Below the pieces are notes generated by a model that had not been told where the DNA came from, made no database searches, and worked only from the letters and a program-made list of their open reading frames with translations. Of a DNA stretch of 64,000 nt, positions 13,476-24,834 are shown piece by piece (within the stretch, counting starts at the first letter, position 1; each line of letters opens with the position of its first letter). Source of the stretch: Phoebastria nigripes (lineage: Eukaryota > Chordata > Aves > Procellariiformes > Diomedeidae); contig JAYKAV010001245.1 in NCBI GenBank assembly GCA_035582835.1, forward strand, positions 684,851 to 748,850, in the 5' to 3' direction. The translations under genes and the position numbers were made by a program.

Positions 13476-13512
13476 TTGATGGTCCATGAGAGTCTCTGTT
13501 ATCACCATGATG
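13476..13512 (-). CDS. OSBPL8: OSBPL8 second coding exon (37 nt)
   Basis: This very short minus-strand exon is flanked by a TGTACACAG acceptor (AG at 13513-13514, with a pyrimidine-rich stretch upstream) and a GTAAGT donor (13474-13475). It reads HHGDNRDSHGPS plus one base A. It enters in phase 0 and leaves in phase 1, which joins the exon at 18947 and the exon at 8475 without a break. The human segment LLGDSKDVLGPS+T has the same length, with Gly-Asp and Gly-Pro-Ser at matching places. The exact 37-nt length and both splice sites make chance unlikely despite the small size. Only the first AG of the next exon recreates the threonine found in human. Automated gene finders could easily miss it. 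Confidence 0.88.
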
Positions 13513-16500
13513 CTGTGTACACATACAATTGAAGAACGAAGAACAGCAAACAAAAAAATCCAGGCCAGGAAGAAGCAAGTGCACAAAAGCAGCAGCAGCG
13601 GGAAAGAAGGACAATGAAAACAGTGTTAGTTCATAACTAAAATACAACATGCACCTCAATACCAAAGGCAAGACCTCAAGAGACTTAGCAGTTCAGAAAA
13701 GTTGAAGCAACAAAACTGACAAATATGCTTATAGAGAAGCCATTATTAGAAGCCATCATCGTATATGGTTAGTAAACAGCAACTGCCCCAACTGCTAATT
13801 CTGAGTGGAACCTCTCCATCAGCAATTTAGTGCTGATATGACTTGACACACAATATATTTTAAGAAATTTTTAGCTGGAATGTTTTCAGAAGACTAAAGC
13901 TCTGAAGAAATCTGAAATAACACAAAATTTGTTTCCAAAACCACTCCACTTCCGGACAGGTGTTTTGGAAAGACAAAAACTTCTAAGCCATCAGTAATGT
14001 GCAAACACCCACTAATGCCAGATCCAAGCCTAAGTGCTTTTGCACACAAACACGAACATAGAAGCCACAGATTCAGTTCAGCTACAAATACAGGTAACAC
14101 CTTAAATTGCTTAGGATGCAAGACAAGCAGTGCAGTTTTAAATTTAAGAGGACATTTTCTATCAAAGTATTTCCAAAGAATCAAGTTGTACAAAAAATTA
14201 TCTCTGTCCCACTGAATGCATCAAATATAGGCACTACAGGACAGTAATTACATAGTAATAGTCTGTACTCCTTTCTGACATTTGATCTGGAATCTTTTAT
14301 AAATCATGACTACCCAAGGCCACAATCAGCGCTAAGATCCCACTGTGCTCAGCCGTGTGCAGATGTACGGTAAATTCCACTTACGTCTTAAAGGATTTAC
14401 TGCCTTTGAAACCCACGAATAACAGAAAAGGAGAAGAAAACAAGCATACTGATCAGCATGAACGTTTCCTCCTTAAAAATAAAATAAATCCAAATGTGCT
14501 GTATCTTCTATATCCCAAACAAAAAACTTCTGCTCCAGAAAGGAGAGAAATCCTTGCCCTGCTTTAAACAGGATCCAATCTTGCCTCTCTGTTATCAGGA
14601 CTAAACAGCAGGAAATGTAAAAAAGAAAAACAAAAATCTTAGCAAGCAGGAGTCTTGTCTTGCACTTCTGATCTCAAAACACGGATTTTTATCCCTCACA
14701 GCTGCCTAGGGGTGTTAAATTGACACTGCAACATGCAAATGTAAAGTACTGCAATGAGAATACAGCAATTGCAGTACACATCATTGGAAAGGTGAGGGAT
14801 TACCCTCTTTCATAATTTTGATTACCCTTCTTTCGTAATTTTGCACTTTCTGGAAGAGGACTTGATTAAACAAGAAAAGCTGAAATAAATTGTAAGTGCA
14901 TTTGGTAAACAACCATCTATCCCTGTCAGAGGCTAAATTTAGGTCAAAGAGTGAAACACTGCTAAGGGAACCCATGAACTTTATCAGCCACGTTTAGGTA
15001 CTAATACGTGAAACACATTCAAGAATTCAACGGTTTTCAAGGCAAAGTGTTTCTTTTTAATGTACAGGTAACATACTGCAGACTAGGAAACAATTTATGT
15101 TCCGACTGGAACTGTATTATCCTATGCTGGTTTTAGATTCAAGAGAATAGTGACTGATACGAGAGCAAGATAAAGGAGCCTGCAGTAACCGTACAGAGAT
15201 CTAGCAACCGACTGAAGGACTGGGAACACCACTATTCCGCACTGCTCTGCTTTATTTCACACTAAAAGTCGGAAAGTAAGAGAAGAGAACTGGAAAAATA
15301 AATTGTTAACAGACATATAGGATCAGAAGTTTCTGAGACTCAGACAGCATGGTCACTCGCAGTGCATACTTACGCGTTGAGGAAACAGAGTGAAAAAGCA
15401 CGGCAGCAGCTCCTGTCTCACTGCCTGCCTCTCAAGCAGCCTTGACCAAGATACAACATGACACCACAGAGCAGGGTAACCCGTCACCCGAGACGATGCA
15501 GGGGCTTTTTATGTAAATATTTTAGCACTGCATGGTTAATCCCATGAACTGGTACAAACAGCTCCTACCCCAGAGGCTGAAACACAAGCCTGTCTAACTC
15601 TGTCCCTGATCTTCTCCAACAGACATTCTGTTTACACACCAAATTGCCTCCGTTGCTGGTCAACCCCCTCTCTTCATTAGAACTATTTGGGCCTGTCTAT
15701 TTACCTAAAACCTGCAGAATATATATTTCTAAATATTGATGCAAGATGTTAAGATATTGAAATGAGACTATTTCAGCCAAAGAGACATCTTCAGGTTCCA
15801 ATAGCCTATTGCACCTCTATCACCTGCAATTCGTATCACTGCAGATCGGGGATTCAAACCCCTAAGGGAACAAAACATGACAGTTTTACTACTTCAATGT
15901 TTTCTCTGAAAAGAATGTCCTCAGGGCATTCCTGTCCACCATCTCCCCCAATTTTTATTCTAAATATACAAAATTAAGAGAAACATACACTTATTTCCAG
16001 AGACACAGCCTACCCTCATTTTCACATTTATTTAATTGATGACTTTGATTACAGATTACAGAACAAGTCCTTTGACAAGGGAGGTTCTCAACACCACGTG
16101 ACTGATTTAGCTTCTGCTGAGGCACATTTAGTTAAAAATGTTACTACCAAAACATACAAAACCTAGCCCTCCTCCCAGTAAAGTTTTAGATTAAGACTAA
16201 CGAATAAAACCAACACATGAGACAGCAGCCACAATTCTGTTTTCATACAAAAGCAGCTCTGTGCTTCAGAAAAGTACTATTTTTAGACATTCATTTCTCA
16301 GAAATAAAGCTTATAACAACTGCTACTAAACCTAAAATTATATCTACCAACTTGTCCTATGAAACAAAATCCTTTTCCTGCTGAAGATTAGGGTAAAAGC
16401 AAAAACATATGTCATGCTAGCATGTCTAAATCTCACACTACAAAAGATAAGTTTGCTAAAAGTACTTACTAGATTTACAATCTAAACCTACAGCTAAATT

Positions 16501-18946
16501 CTTAATAGATTTTAAATGCACGTTTTAAAGCCAAGTTAGATTTTTCACCCTGCTGAAGACAGACTTTTCCTGAAAGCAGTCTCTAATACGTGTAAATCAC
16601 TAAGATTAATCATGTTNCATTTAAATTCAGGACCACTAACCCAACCCGCAAAGCTGATCAGTAAAAAGGACCTCTATTCTATGCTTCGAGGAAAAAAGGT
16701 ACTTTTATGTCTGCTGATGTATTTAAATGGCAAGGACTGACTGTAAAAGTTATATAAAAGGCAACGTATTTATGAAATACATGTTTTGGTAAAAATTAGA
16801 GCAGACTAGAAAGCTTTCTAAAAAAATCATTTAGAAAAAGAATGGTTTACACCAAACATTCCCATGTAATGTTCTGAGTTCTGGGCCAGTGAGACTTGTT
16901 TAAATTAAATTATGATTTTATAGAAAAATAGGCAAAACCTGTTCTCAAACAAGAATTCAAACCAAAGTGTCTAGTATTTTGCACTGCTTTAATGGTGCCA
17001 GACTACAAAAATAGTTTGCCGAGCTGTCATAAAATTTGTGTTCAGATACAGTGCATATAAACCTAATTATTAGACAGGAAAAGCATTTCATGTAAGACTT
17101 TTCTCCCTAGACTGATTCTGGAAAGAAAAGCCCACAATATTAAGTTCTGTGATCTCCTCCTCTGTTTTTCTTTTACACGCAAGCCAAAAACACATTAGAA
17201 AGATGACACCTCTAAAAAGGGCTTTTTCAGGTACCTCCTAGAAACCCCCCAAATTACTTAAACCGTGTAGCAAAATGTTGATCAGCGTTCTTCGTGCATG
17301 TTTGCAACTCATGCATTTCATGAATTTTAATCAGACAAATGGAACTTACAAAAAAGAATTCAGATTGCAGCTAAAAGTCTGGAATACTGAACAATCTCAA
17401 ACATGACCCCTCAAAAAATTTAAAATTCTGGGAAGTGTCAGGATTTGTATACACTCAAGGTCTTCAAAATTACTAGGTCCAATTTCTCTTAAAAGAGATG
17501 CTTTTTTTTTTTTCCAATATGTCAGTTTCAATTTTTTACTATGGTGTACACCAGACCAAGTATATTAGATTCCCAAATAAGCTTTCAAAAATGTTTTTAA
17601 CAGCTGTAGTGCAACACACAAAACTTCACATTGTAACTGCAATTAAGATAGACAATTACCCCACTAAATTATATTTTGGTAAGAAATGCTTAGAGTAGCC
17701 AATCACAGTATACCATCAGTTAAAAAAAAATTATTCTGAGATGATACTTCAGGTGCCTAAGCACATAGGATGAAAGGCAAATCTATCCNTACACTCAGCA
17801 TTCTTCTGAAGCAGACTTGGTAAAAAATATAGAGCCTCATTTCAAGATACCTTCTTAAAATCATGCTATTGTGAAGGCACGTCACAAAAAGAAAACTAGC
17901 ACATTTCAAGTTACTTTCAAGTTTTTTGTAAACTGGTAAATTTTTTGTATTTTAGGAAACAAGGAGCACAGCAACTGAATTGACAGGGTTTTTCTAAAAA
18001 AAAAAAATCCTATTGCACAGTTGACAGATGATACTCATAGTATGTTGCGCCTGGGATATAGATGCATTGGCCCTGCAACAAATCAATGAATGTGTTTATT
18101 ACAGAAAAAAGCCAAGGATTTTCTTAATGCACTGCAAAACAGTTTGTCTCCAAATTCATCACTTAAGATAAAAACACAAGTAATAAAACACTCGATCAAA
18201 TTAATAGCTCCATGCAGTAGTTGAACCATCACAAATGAAGTTGGTCACTAATGAGGTGTTAAACTTGACCTTCACCTCAGTTACAGAAAAAATATCCTAT
18301 TTTGCCTTTGGGAGGCAGTGCTTTGTATCAGAAAGCAGCTTTGGAAACTAAAAAACATTTCCTGCTTCAGCTATTAAGAGTGCTTCCATATAACACAGCT
18401 TATGGAAAAATTAAATTCTTAAATAATTTCAACATTATGATGATGATTAAGTGTCATAGTACCCACTAGCCTTTCCTGTTTTTAAATTGTACTTAGAAGG
18501 AAGGAGCTGGTATTTTCACTGCTTCAGAAATTTTATAATTAGCACAGATTATCAACTCTTACACCTGAAATGACCCTGATAACATATAATTATCACTCCT
18601 CCTGCCTCTTCTGCTCCTCATTCCACCAAGAAATACATTATTTTTTTCTTTTGTCCACAGTCACTAACTAGCGAAGTGCCAATTAGTAAGACTGAGAGGA
18701 ATACCTTTTTCTTTTGGNACTCAGACACCAAAGATCAAATCCAAGAACTGAATGTTTCTTGACATCCATTCTCTTGCCATGAGAATCTAGCAAATGATGG
18801 GTGGTAGTACATGATATTCCAAATGCATTCACCAGAAAAGTATCAATTCAAACAAAACTAGAACAGATTCAAGCCGTTTAATCCTCTCCCTGCAAAAGCA
18901 TCTTCACATTCATCTGATTACATGAAGCCACATTTAAGTTACTCAC
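13513..18946 (-). other. OSBPL8: OSBPL8 intron between first and second coding exons
   Basis: About 5.4 kb of AT-rich intron. I see no transposon ends, RNA genes or additional exons. Long open frames such as those around 13894-14193 lack homologous text. Single N bases occur at 16618, 17789 and 18718. Confidence 0.8.
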
Positions 18947-18988
18947 TGAATTTCTATCAAGTTCCACATCAACNGGAACGGTCTCCAT
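18947..18988 (-). CDS. OSBPL8: OSBPL8 first coding exon, start of the long isoform
   Basis: On the minus strand the ATG at 18986-18988 starts METVPVDVELDRNS, ending in phase 0 at a GTGAGT donor (18945-18946). Human ORP8 starts MEGGLADGEPDRTS, also 14 codons, with Met-Glu, Asp, Glu, Asp-Arg and Ser aligned. This start has a strong Kozak context (A at -3, G at +4). One N (18974) is the third base of a CCN codon, so proline is certain. Another in-frame ATG lies ten codons upstream (19016-19018, giving MERQTTHPFS ahead of METV), but its context is weaker (C at -3) and human does not have that extension in what I recall. The long form's acidic N-terminal tail is what separates it from ORP8S. Confidence 0.87.
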
Positions 18989-19052
18989 GCTGAAAGGGTG
19001 TGTTGTCTGTCTCTCCATCAGTTAGAGTTCTTCCATCCTGCTACTCAAGATC
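18989..19052 (-). other. OSBPL8: OSBPL8 5' UTR part of exon, with short upstream ORF
   Basis: The exon starts at 19052 after a strong polypyrimidine acceptor (TTTCTTTCCCCCTCCAG, AG at 19053-19054). The leader contains an upstream ATG at 19034-19036 coding Met-Glu-Glu-Leu, then a TAA at 19022-19024, then a second ATG at 19016-19018. All are in the same frame as the main start. Upstream ORFs of this kind often lower translation or allow leaky scanning to the main start; this is inference here. Confidence 0.75.
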
Positions 19053-21124
19053 CTGGAGGGGGAAAGAAAAATACAATAATTCACTTCCAATGGCTGAAAT
19101 CTGTTGAAGAGTCACACTCACTCTCCTCTATGTTTTAAGAGGGTAAATAGTCTCCTCTTGTAAACTGTGTATATTATGGTTCCTTCCAAAACATGCACAT
19201 TACCCATAAAAATCAACTTTTTAGGAAGGAAGGGAGAGGATAGTTTCAAATAAAATGGCCAAAGCCAAAGTTACTCACAGAGGCAAATGTTTACTTTTAA
19301 CCACGCTCGCATCATCAAATAAGGAAGAGCTATACTGGAAGAACACAAGCAAAAAAAAAAAGAAACCCACAGGTTTTGCCCTGTATTCCTCTTTGTTCCA
19401 GAATCCCCAGCAGCACACCACTCGTGCTCTGCAGGCATGTACACAAGCTGTCTGGGTACATAAAAGCTATTCTGGATGAGAGTTTAGGGCTTCCCAGCAT
19501 AACTCCAGAAACAGCCACGTTTTGCTTTGTGGAACAGACACACAGAAATTAAATCACTTGTGCAAGCCAGCACCCTCTGTGGCAGAGCAGGCGCTCAGGT
19601 GGTGGTCACCACACACAGCCAGAAAGCAATGCCTCGTTCTCTAACATTTCCTATTTACTTTTTTTGCTAGAGAATGAAAGCTACAATAAACCTTAGTATT
19701 CACACCACATTTGAAGTCACCAGTGAGACAAGAAAATGGTCTGGAATCAAGCAAAACTTGGTGGAAAAAATATGCCTTAACCGTTCATTCATTTCATGGA
19801 TTTGAGGAGGGAAGCGAATCAGGATGGGATGCCTGCAGAGATGCCCATCTATAGCCCATTGCTCTGCTTCTCTCTACAAGGCTCCCATCAGCAAAAGATA
19901 CAAGTGGACGCAACGTCTGTAAACTGGCCCGTTCAAAACAGTANAGCCAGCATCCCACAGGGAGAAAATCCTGCAGTCCACCCTCCACGAAGCCATGCTC
20001 ACACTGCCCTTCCCTCCAGCCAGAGCAAGTGTTTGACCAGAGAATTAGCCCAAGGACAACTTTTTTTTCTTTCTTTTTGTCTTGGGTGGGGCGAGGGGGC
20101 AGGAAGCAGCTCAGTTACAAACCAGATTGCTAAACCAACACTTGTGCAAGAGCAGGGGTAGCATGGAAATGGTGACTTTTTTTTTAAGCCACAGTGTTAC
20201 CATATTGTGCTTAGGGTATATATCAAGCTACGGTTTCAGCTCAAGCTTTATCAGAAACAGATTAACTGAGGGCATAGGGGTGAGGAGGGTGCGGTGGGAG
20301 GAGGCATCACAGCCCCTCCAGGGAGCCTGAGGAGCNTCCTGGGTGCAGGAAGACAGGAGAAGGGCAAGGAGTGGACTGGGAGAGTACACAAGACCTTGCA
20401 ATTCAAAGCCTGCCTCAGGAAATACACATTCATGAAAACAAATCTCACTGTAAAGAAACCATTTGTTCAACCNCTTTCAATGTTTTTATTATCCTATTTT
20501 TTGTTCTTGTATTATGTAAAGCATGTTAGAACTAAAAATCCCTTATGAAGACCATACAGTATTAACACACCATAGCAAGTTACCATAACATATGCCACTA
20601 AAACACAAAAGGAAGCGTTAATAAAAAGTTTAACAAAAAGACTGTCTGCTAAAGAAACTGCAAAGTTTATAGTTCCCTATGACTCAGTTCAAAGAACTGA
20701 CGAGGATCTTACTCAAGTACCTGAGTAATTACCAAGGTGGCACATAACTGGGAAGCGTATGGCTAGATATTTTCACGTAAATTAGAAACAGTAGACACCT
20801 GAAGGGAGATGACTACAAGTGATTAATTTGCATTAATAAAATGAAAGATGGCATTACCACAGAAAGAGGAATTCACCCCAGAAGCTGTTTCCTGGGGCAG
20901 CAGGCACTGCGACGTGCACCTTCCACACACCAGCGCAGCGATGAAGAATTGGGTAATGTCTCTTGGAGGCTGCTCCTTGTCATCTCTCTCCCCCACACCC
21001 ATTGTAGGTTCTATTACTAGCAGGCAATTCAGCAACACCAGGCTGCATACATATTCAATTTACGGAAACACTAAACTCTCTTAAACAGGATGAAAAATGA
21101 GTAGCACTGCAAACAGATGTATAC

Positions 21125-21212
21125 GTTTTGCTGAGAGATCCCTTTTCCCTCCTTGGTATTTATTTTGGCATATTTCAGAAGCAATATTGTTCACTTTCAG
21201 CCTTCATTTTGC
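21125..21212 (+). repeat. Left arm of an 88-bp inverted repeat
   Basis: This segment, running from GTTTTGCTGAG to CAGCCTTCATTTTGC, is repeated in reverse complement at 21713-21800 with four mismatches out of 88. The arms are about 500 bp apart. Beyond the inner ends the similarity fades into weak matches, and beyond the outer ends it stops. No target-site duplication is visible at the outer edges. Confidence 0.9.
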
Positions 21213-21712
21213 TTTCATTTAAAGCAGTTAGTCAGCTTTTTTAGTTACACAAACTTGCAACCATACTCAGTTATCCAAATAAACAGATCTTTCCTGACAC
21301 AGGAACATTCACCCCAAACCAGTTTTAAACCCATCTCTATTTTTAACAGACATTTTTTAACTCATAATTTTTATTGTCAACATTCCTGGTCTATTCTGCT
21401 CCTCCGTTTGTACACGTGACCACAGCCACTACATCCTTCCTTATCTCAGTCTCAAGAGTAGTATCATTTGACAGGCACCCTCATGTCTATAATTCTTAGC
21501 AGTCATGGTTGTCCATGGTCCCCAGGAAACTCATAATCCAGCAGGGTCCCAAAGACTGCAGGGGAGTTATCTGGGAGAGGGAGGGAGAAAACTTTGCCTG
21601 CTCATGTTTGAACAGACGTGCAGAGTAAAGCAGGTGCAGAAATGGTTAAGGACTACCTTCCCCCACATTGTTTAGCTTATGAGCTGATAGCCAGCTTGGC
21701 TTATTTTTCTTG

Positions 21713-21800
21713 GCAAAACGAAGGCTGGAAGTGAACAATATTGCTTCTGAAATATGCCAAAATAAATACCAAGGAGGGAAAAGGGATTCCTCAGCAAAAC
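21713..21800 (-). repeat. Right arm of the 88-bp inverted repeat
   Basis: Reverse complement of 21125-21212. The central part, around AATATTGCTTCTGAAATATG, is identical to its partner. A transcript through this intron in either direction could fold into a long stem with a loop of about 500 nt. Confidence 0.9.
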
Positions 21801-22721
21801 AATATTGCCAAAAAGGCAAGTAAGTATGAACTTGGAGAACAGATTTATTTTGAAAATTACAGAATGCTTCCAACCATCTGAACCCTAACACTTTGAAACA
21901 ACTTTCCGATCAATGTAGGGAAGGGGAATTTATTTATTTGTAAATGCAGCCAGGTTATTATGAGGGGTGCTTCCACAAGTAAGTGAGCTCTTTTCTACTT
22001 CAGCTAACCCAACCATTAGATTTGAAGACAAAACCCCAAATTTAAATCATCTTTTTAGCTTTTGAGGGACACTTATGACATGCCTTTGCTGCTCTCTCCA
22101 CATTCACAAGTGTTTGCAATTTGGTTGTCTGCCTGGTTGGTTGGTTTGGGGCTTTAATTAACAGATGTTCCTACTTCACAATCACAACTCTTAAGAGCTT
22201 AAATGTTCAGAAGGGCACATGCAAACTGAAATTATTTGAAAAGAATTATATGATGGCATACCAGCTAATCATCTATGTTTCTTTTATAGACAATGGATAC
22301 AAACTGGCACTTACAAAGGTATTGCTCATTTTAAAGCAGCTGTACCAATCGGACAAATCATGCCACAAAATAAGGTATTTCTCTCCAACTGTGAAAAGGA
22401 TCTAGGGTGATCAGCTCAGAAGCATACATTTAAAGCAGAAGAGAAATGCATCCTACTTATCACATGATCGACAACCTATCCTGTTAACATCTGTATTTCA
22501 TCTTAATTTATTTTAGCAGATTGTGTCAGCCATGGCTGGTTTTCAGTTAGCTGCACCTTAAGAATAGGAAAATCCTGCCTGGGTCTCTGATAGAGGAAAA
22601 GGACAGCATGCATCAATGAAAGCTACTACTCTGTGTGATCGGGATTTTATCTAACTATCTATACGTATGCATACTCAAATGTCTTACATGACTGCCTACC
22701 TCTTCCTAACTCCCACCCTTT

Positions 22722-22747
22722 AAAAAAAAAAAAAAAAAAAAAAAAAA
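22722..22747 (+). repeat. A26 homopolymer just 5' of a CR1
   Basis: A run of 26 A ends 19 bp before the recognisable start of the plus-strand CR1. CR1 elements do not end in poly(A), and this lies at the truncated 5' side, so it is more likely a separate A-tract or insertion target than a retroposition tail. Confidence 0.9.
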
Positions 22748-22765
22748 TCTCAAAAGCCATAAGGG

Positions 22766-23528
22766 TATGCCTCAGGTCCTGCACTTTGGCCACAACAACC
22801 CCATGCAACCACTACAGGCTTGGGGAAGAGTGGCTGGAAAGCTGCGTGTCAGAAAAGGACCCGGGGGTGCTGGTTGACAGCCGGCTGAACATGAGCCAGC
22901 AGTGTGCCCAGGTGGCCAAGAAGGCCAATNGCNTCCTGGCCTGTATCAGAAATAGCATGGCCAGCAGGACTAGGGNAGTGATCGTCCCCCTATACTCAGC
23001 ACTGGTGAGGCTGCACCTCAAATACTGTGTTCAGTTTTGGGCCCCTCGCTACAAGAAGGACATTGAGGTGCTGGAGCGTGTCCAGAGAAGGGCAACGAAG
23101 CTGGTGAAGGGTCTAGAGAACAAGTCTTATGAGGAGCGGCTGAGGGAACTGGGACTGTTTAGTCTGGAGAAAAGGAGGCTGAGGGGAGACCTTATTGCTC
23201 TCTACAACTACCTGAAAGGAGGTTGTAGCGAGGTGGGTGTTGGTCTCTTCCCCCAAGTAACAAGCNATAGGACAAGATTAAATGGCCTCAAGTTGCATCA
23301 GGGGAGGTTTAGATCGGGTATCAGGAAAAATTTCTTCACCGAAAGGTTATCAAACACTGTAACAGGCTGCCCAGGGAAGTGATTGAGCCACCATCCCTGG
23401 AGGTATTTAAAAGACGTGTAGGCGTGGCACTTACGGACATGGTTTAGTGGGCATGGAGGTATTGGGTTGACGGTTGGACTCAATGATCTTAGAGGTCCTT
23501 TCCAACCTTAATGATTCTATGATTCTAT
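22766..23528 (+). mobile_element. CR1 LINE 3' portion, end of ORF2 plus 3' UTR
   Basis: This is a 5'-truncated CR1 in plus orientation. A long open frame remains (22786-23382) and translates to typical CR1 ORF2 C-terminal text: [60 protein letters not shown] and [20 protein letters not shown]. It is followed by a 3' UTR ending GATTCTATGATTCTAT. The ORF is nearly intact over 198 codons, apart from N bases, which suggests a fairly young copy. The reverse-transcriptase core is missing, so it cannot move by itself. Confidence 0.95.
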
Positions 23529-24013
23529 TTGCACTGTGATACTGTTTTGTGATCTGTTATAGTATTACAGTACCCTCTTACACTCCAGCATCATAACTCA
23601 TGGGCAAGGTACAGCCTCATCTGTGACCTGCTAACGGGCTGCACCAAGTGCATGGTGAAATGGCTACTGCATGCTGATCCGGCCTTTCCAAAGTGGAAGN
23701 GTTCTCCAGGGCTCTGACCTCCAAAACTGACCTGCTAAACTCTGCTGGATGCCTGCCTTCTTTCCTTAAGGCCTAAAATAAGTTAATGCACTTAAATTGC
23801 CCAAGATGGGTATCAGATCAGAGTATATTGTAAATTTCTTTAAGATGACACAGGCNTAATACACTGACTTCAGAGATCAATGTGGCAACAAGCATGGGCT
23901 AGGCACACTAGGAGAAAGGAAACCCAGTTGTTTACATTGGCGTCAAGAAGGGTAAAAATTCACCTGGTCCTTGCAGAGTCACAACAGTACCAGAGAAACG
24001 CTATTCCACAGGG

Positions 24014-24653
24014 AATCACAGAATGGTTGAGGTAGGAAGGGACTTCTGGAGGTCATCTTGTCCTTACCCCCTTTTGCTGGAGGGCATCTAGGCAGCTTTT
24101 GAGTATCTCCAAGGACGAAGACTCCACAACCTCCCTGGGCAACCTGTGCAGTGTTCAGTCACCCTCACAGTAAAAAAGTGTTTCCTGATGTTGAGAGGGA
24201 ACCTCCTGTGTTTTGGTTTGTGCCCATTGCCTCTTGTCCAGTTGCTGGGCACTACTGGAAAGAGCCTGGCTCTTGTCTTCTGTACACCCTCCCTTCAGGT
24301 ATTTATACACATTGATGAGATCCCACTGAGCCTCCTCTTCTCCAGGCTGAACAGCCCCAGCTCTCTCAGCCTTTCCTCATATAAGAGATAATCCAGCCCC
24401 TTGATCAGCTTCGTGGCCCTTCACTGGACTCTCTCTAGTATGTCCATGTCTCTCTTGTACTGGGGAGCCCAGAACTGGACCCAGCACTCAAGGTGTGGTC
24501 TCACCAGTGCTGAGCAGAGGGGAAGGATTGCTACCCTCGACCTGCTGGCAACGCTTTGTTTAATGCACCCAAGGATACCATTCACCTTCTTTGTGGCAAG
24601 GGCACNTTGCTGGCTCATGTTCAACTTGCTGCCTGTCAGGATCACCAGGTGAA
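24014..24653 (-). mobile_element. CR1 LINE 3' portion, reverse orientation
   Basis: On the plus strand this begins AATCACAGAATGGTTGAGG, the reverse complement of a CR1 3' end. On the minus strand it carries eroded ORF2 text such as [28 protein letters not shown] and [20 protein letters not shown]. It is broken by stops and one N. The 5' end fades out near 24653, shortly before an A-rich assembly gap. Confidence 0.93.
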
Positions 24654-24756
24654 CCCTAGGTAAGCAGTTCTCAGGTGTGGTTGTCAGTGCATTCAGTTCA
24701 GTAAGGTCCATAAGGAAGTTTAAGGTAATAGTCTTGAGAAAGGTATCTAAGTGCTT

Positions 24757-24798
24757 AAAAAAAAAAAANNNNNNNNNNNNNNNNNNNNNNNNNNNNNN

Positions 24799-24832
<34 letters not shown>
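24757..24832. repeat. A-tract with 30-base assembly gap
   Basis: Twelve A (24757-24768), 30 N (24769-24798) and 34 A (24799-24832). The gap sits inside a poly(A) stretch, so true length and content are unknown. Any open frame drawn through it is meaningless. Confidence 0.95.

Positions 24833-24834
<2 letters not shown>

Noticed and set aside
15846..15865. tRNA T-arm-like GGGGATTCAAACCCC
   Set aside because: The stem-loop fits a T-arm, but no acceptor stem, D-arm or anticodon arm is found at the right spacing upstream.
22722..22747. A26 as the tail of a processed pseudogene
   Set aside because: The sequence before it shows no cDNA-like body and no target duplication was found.
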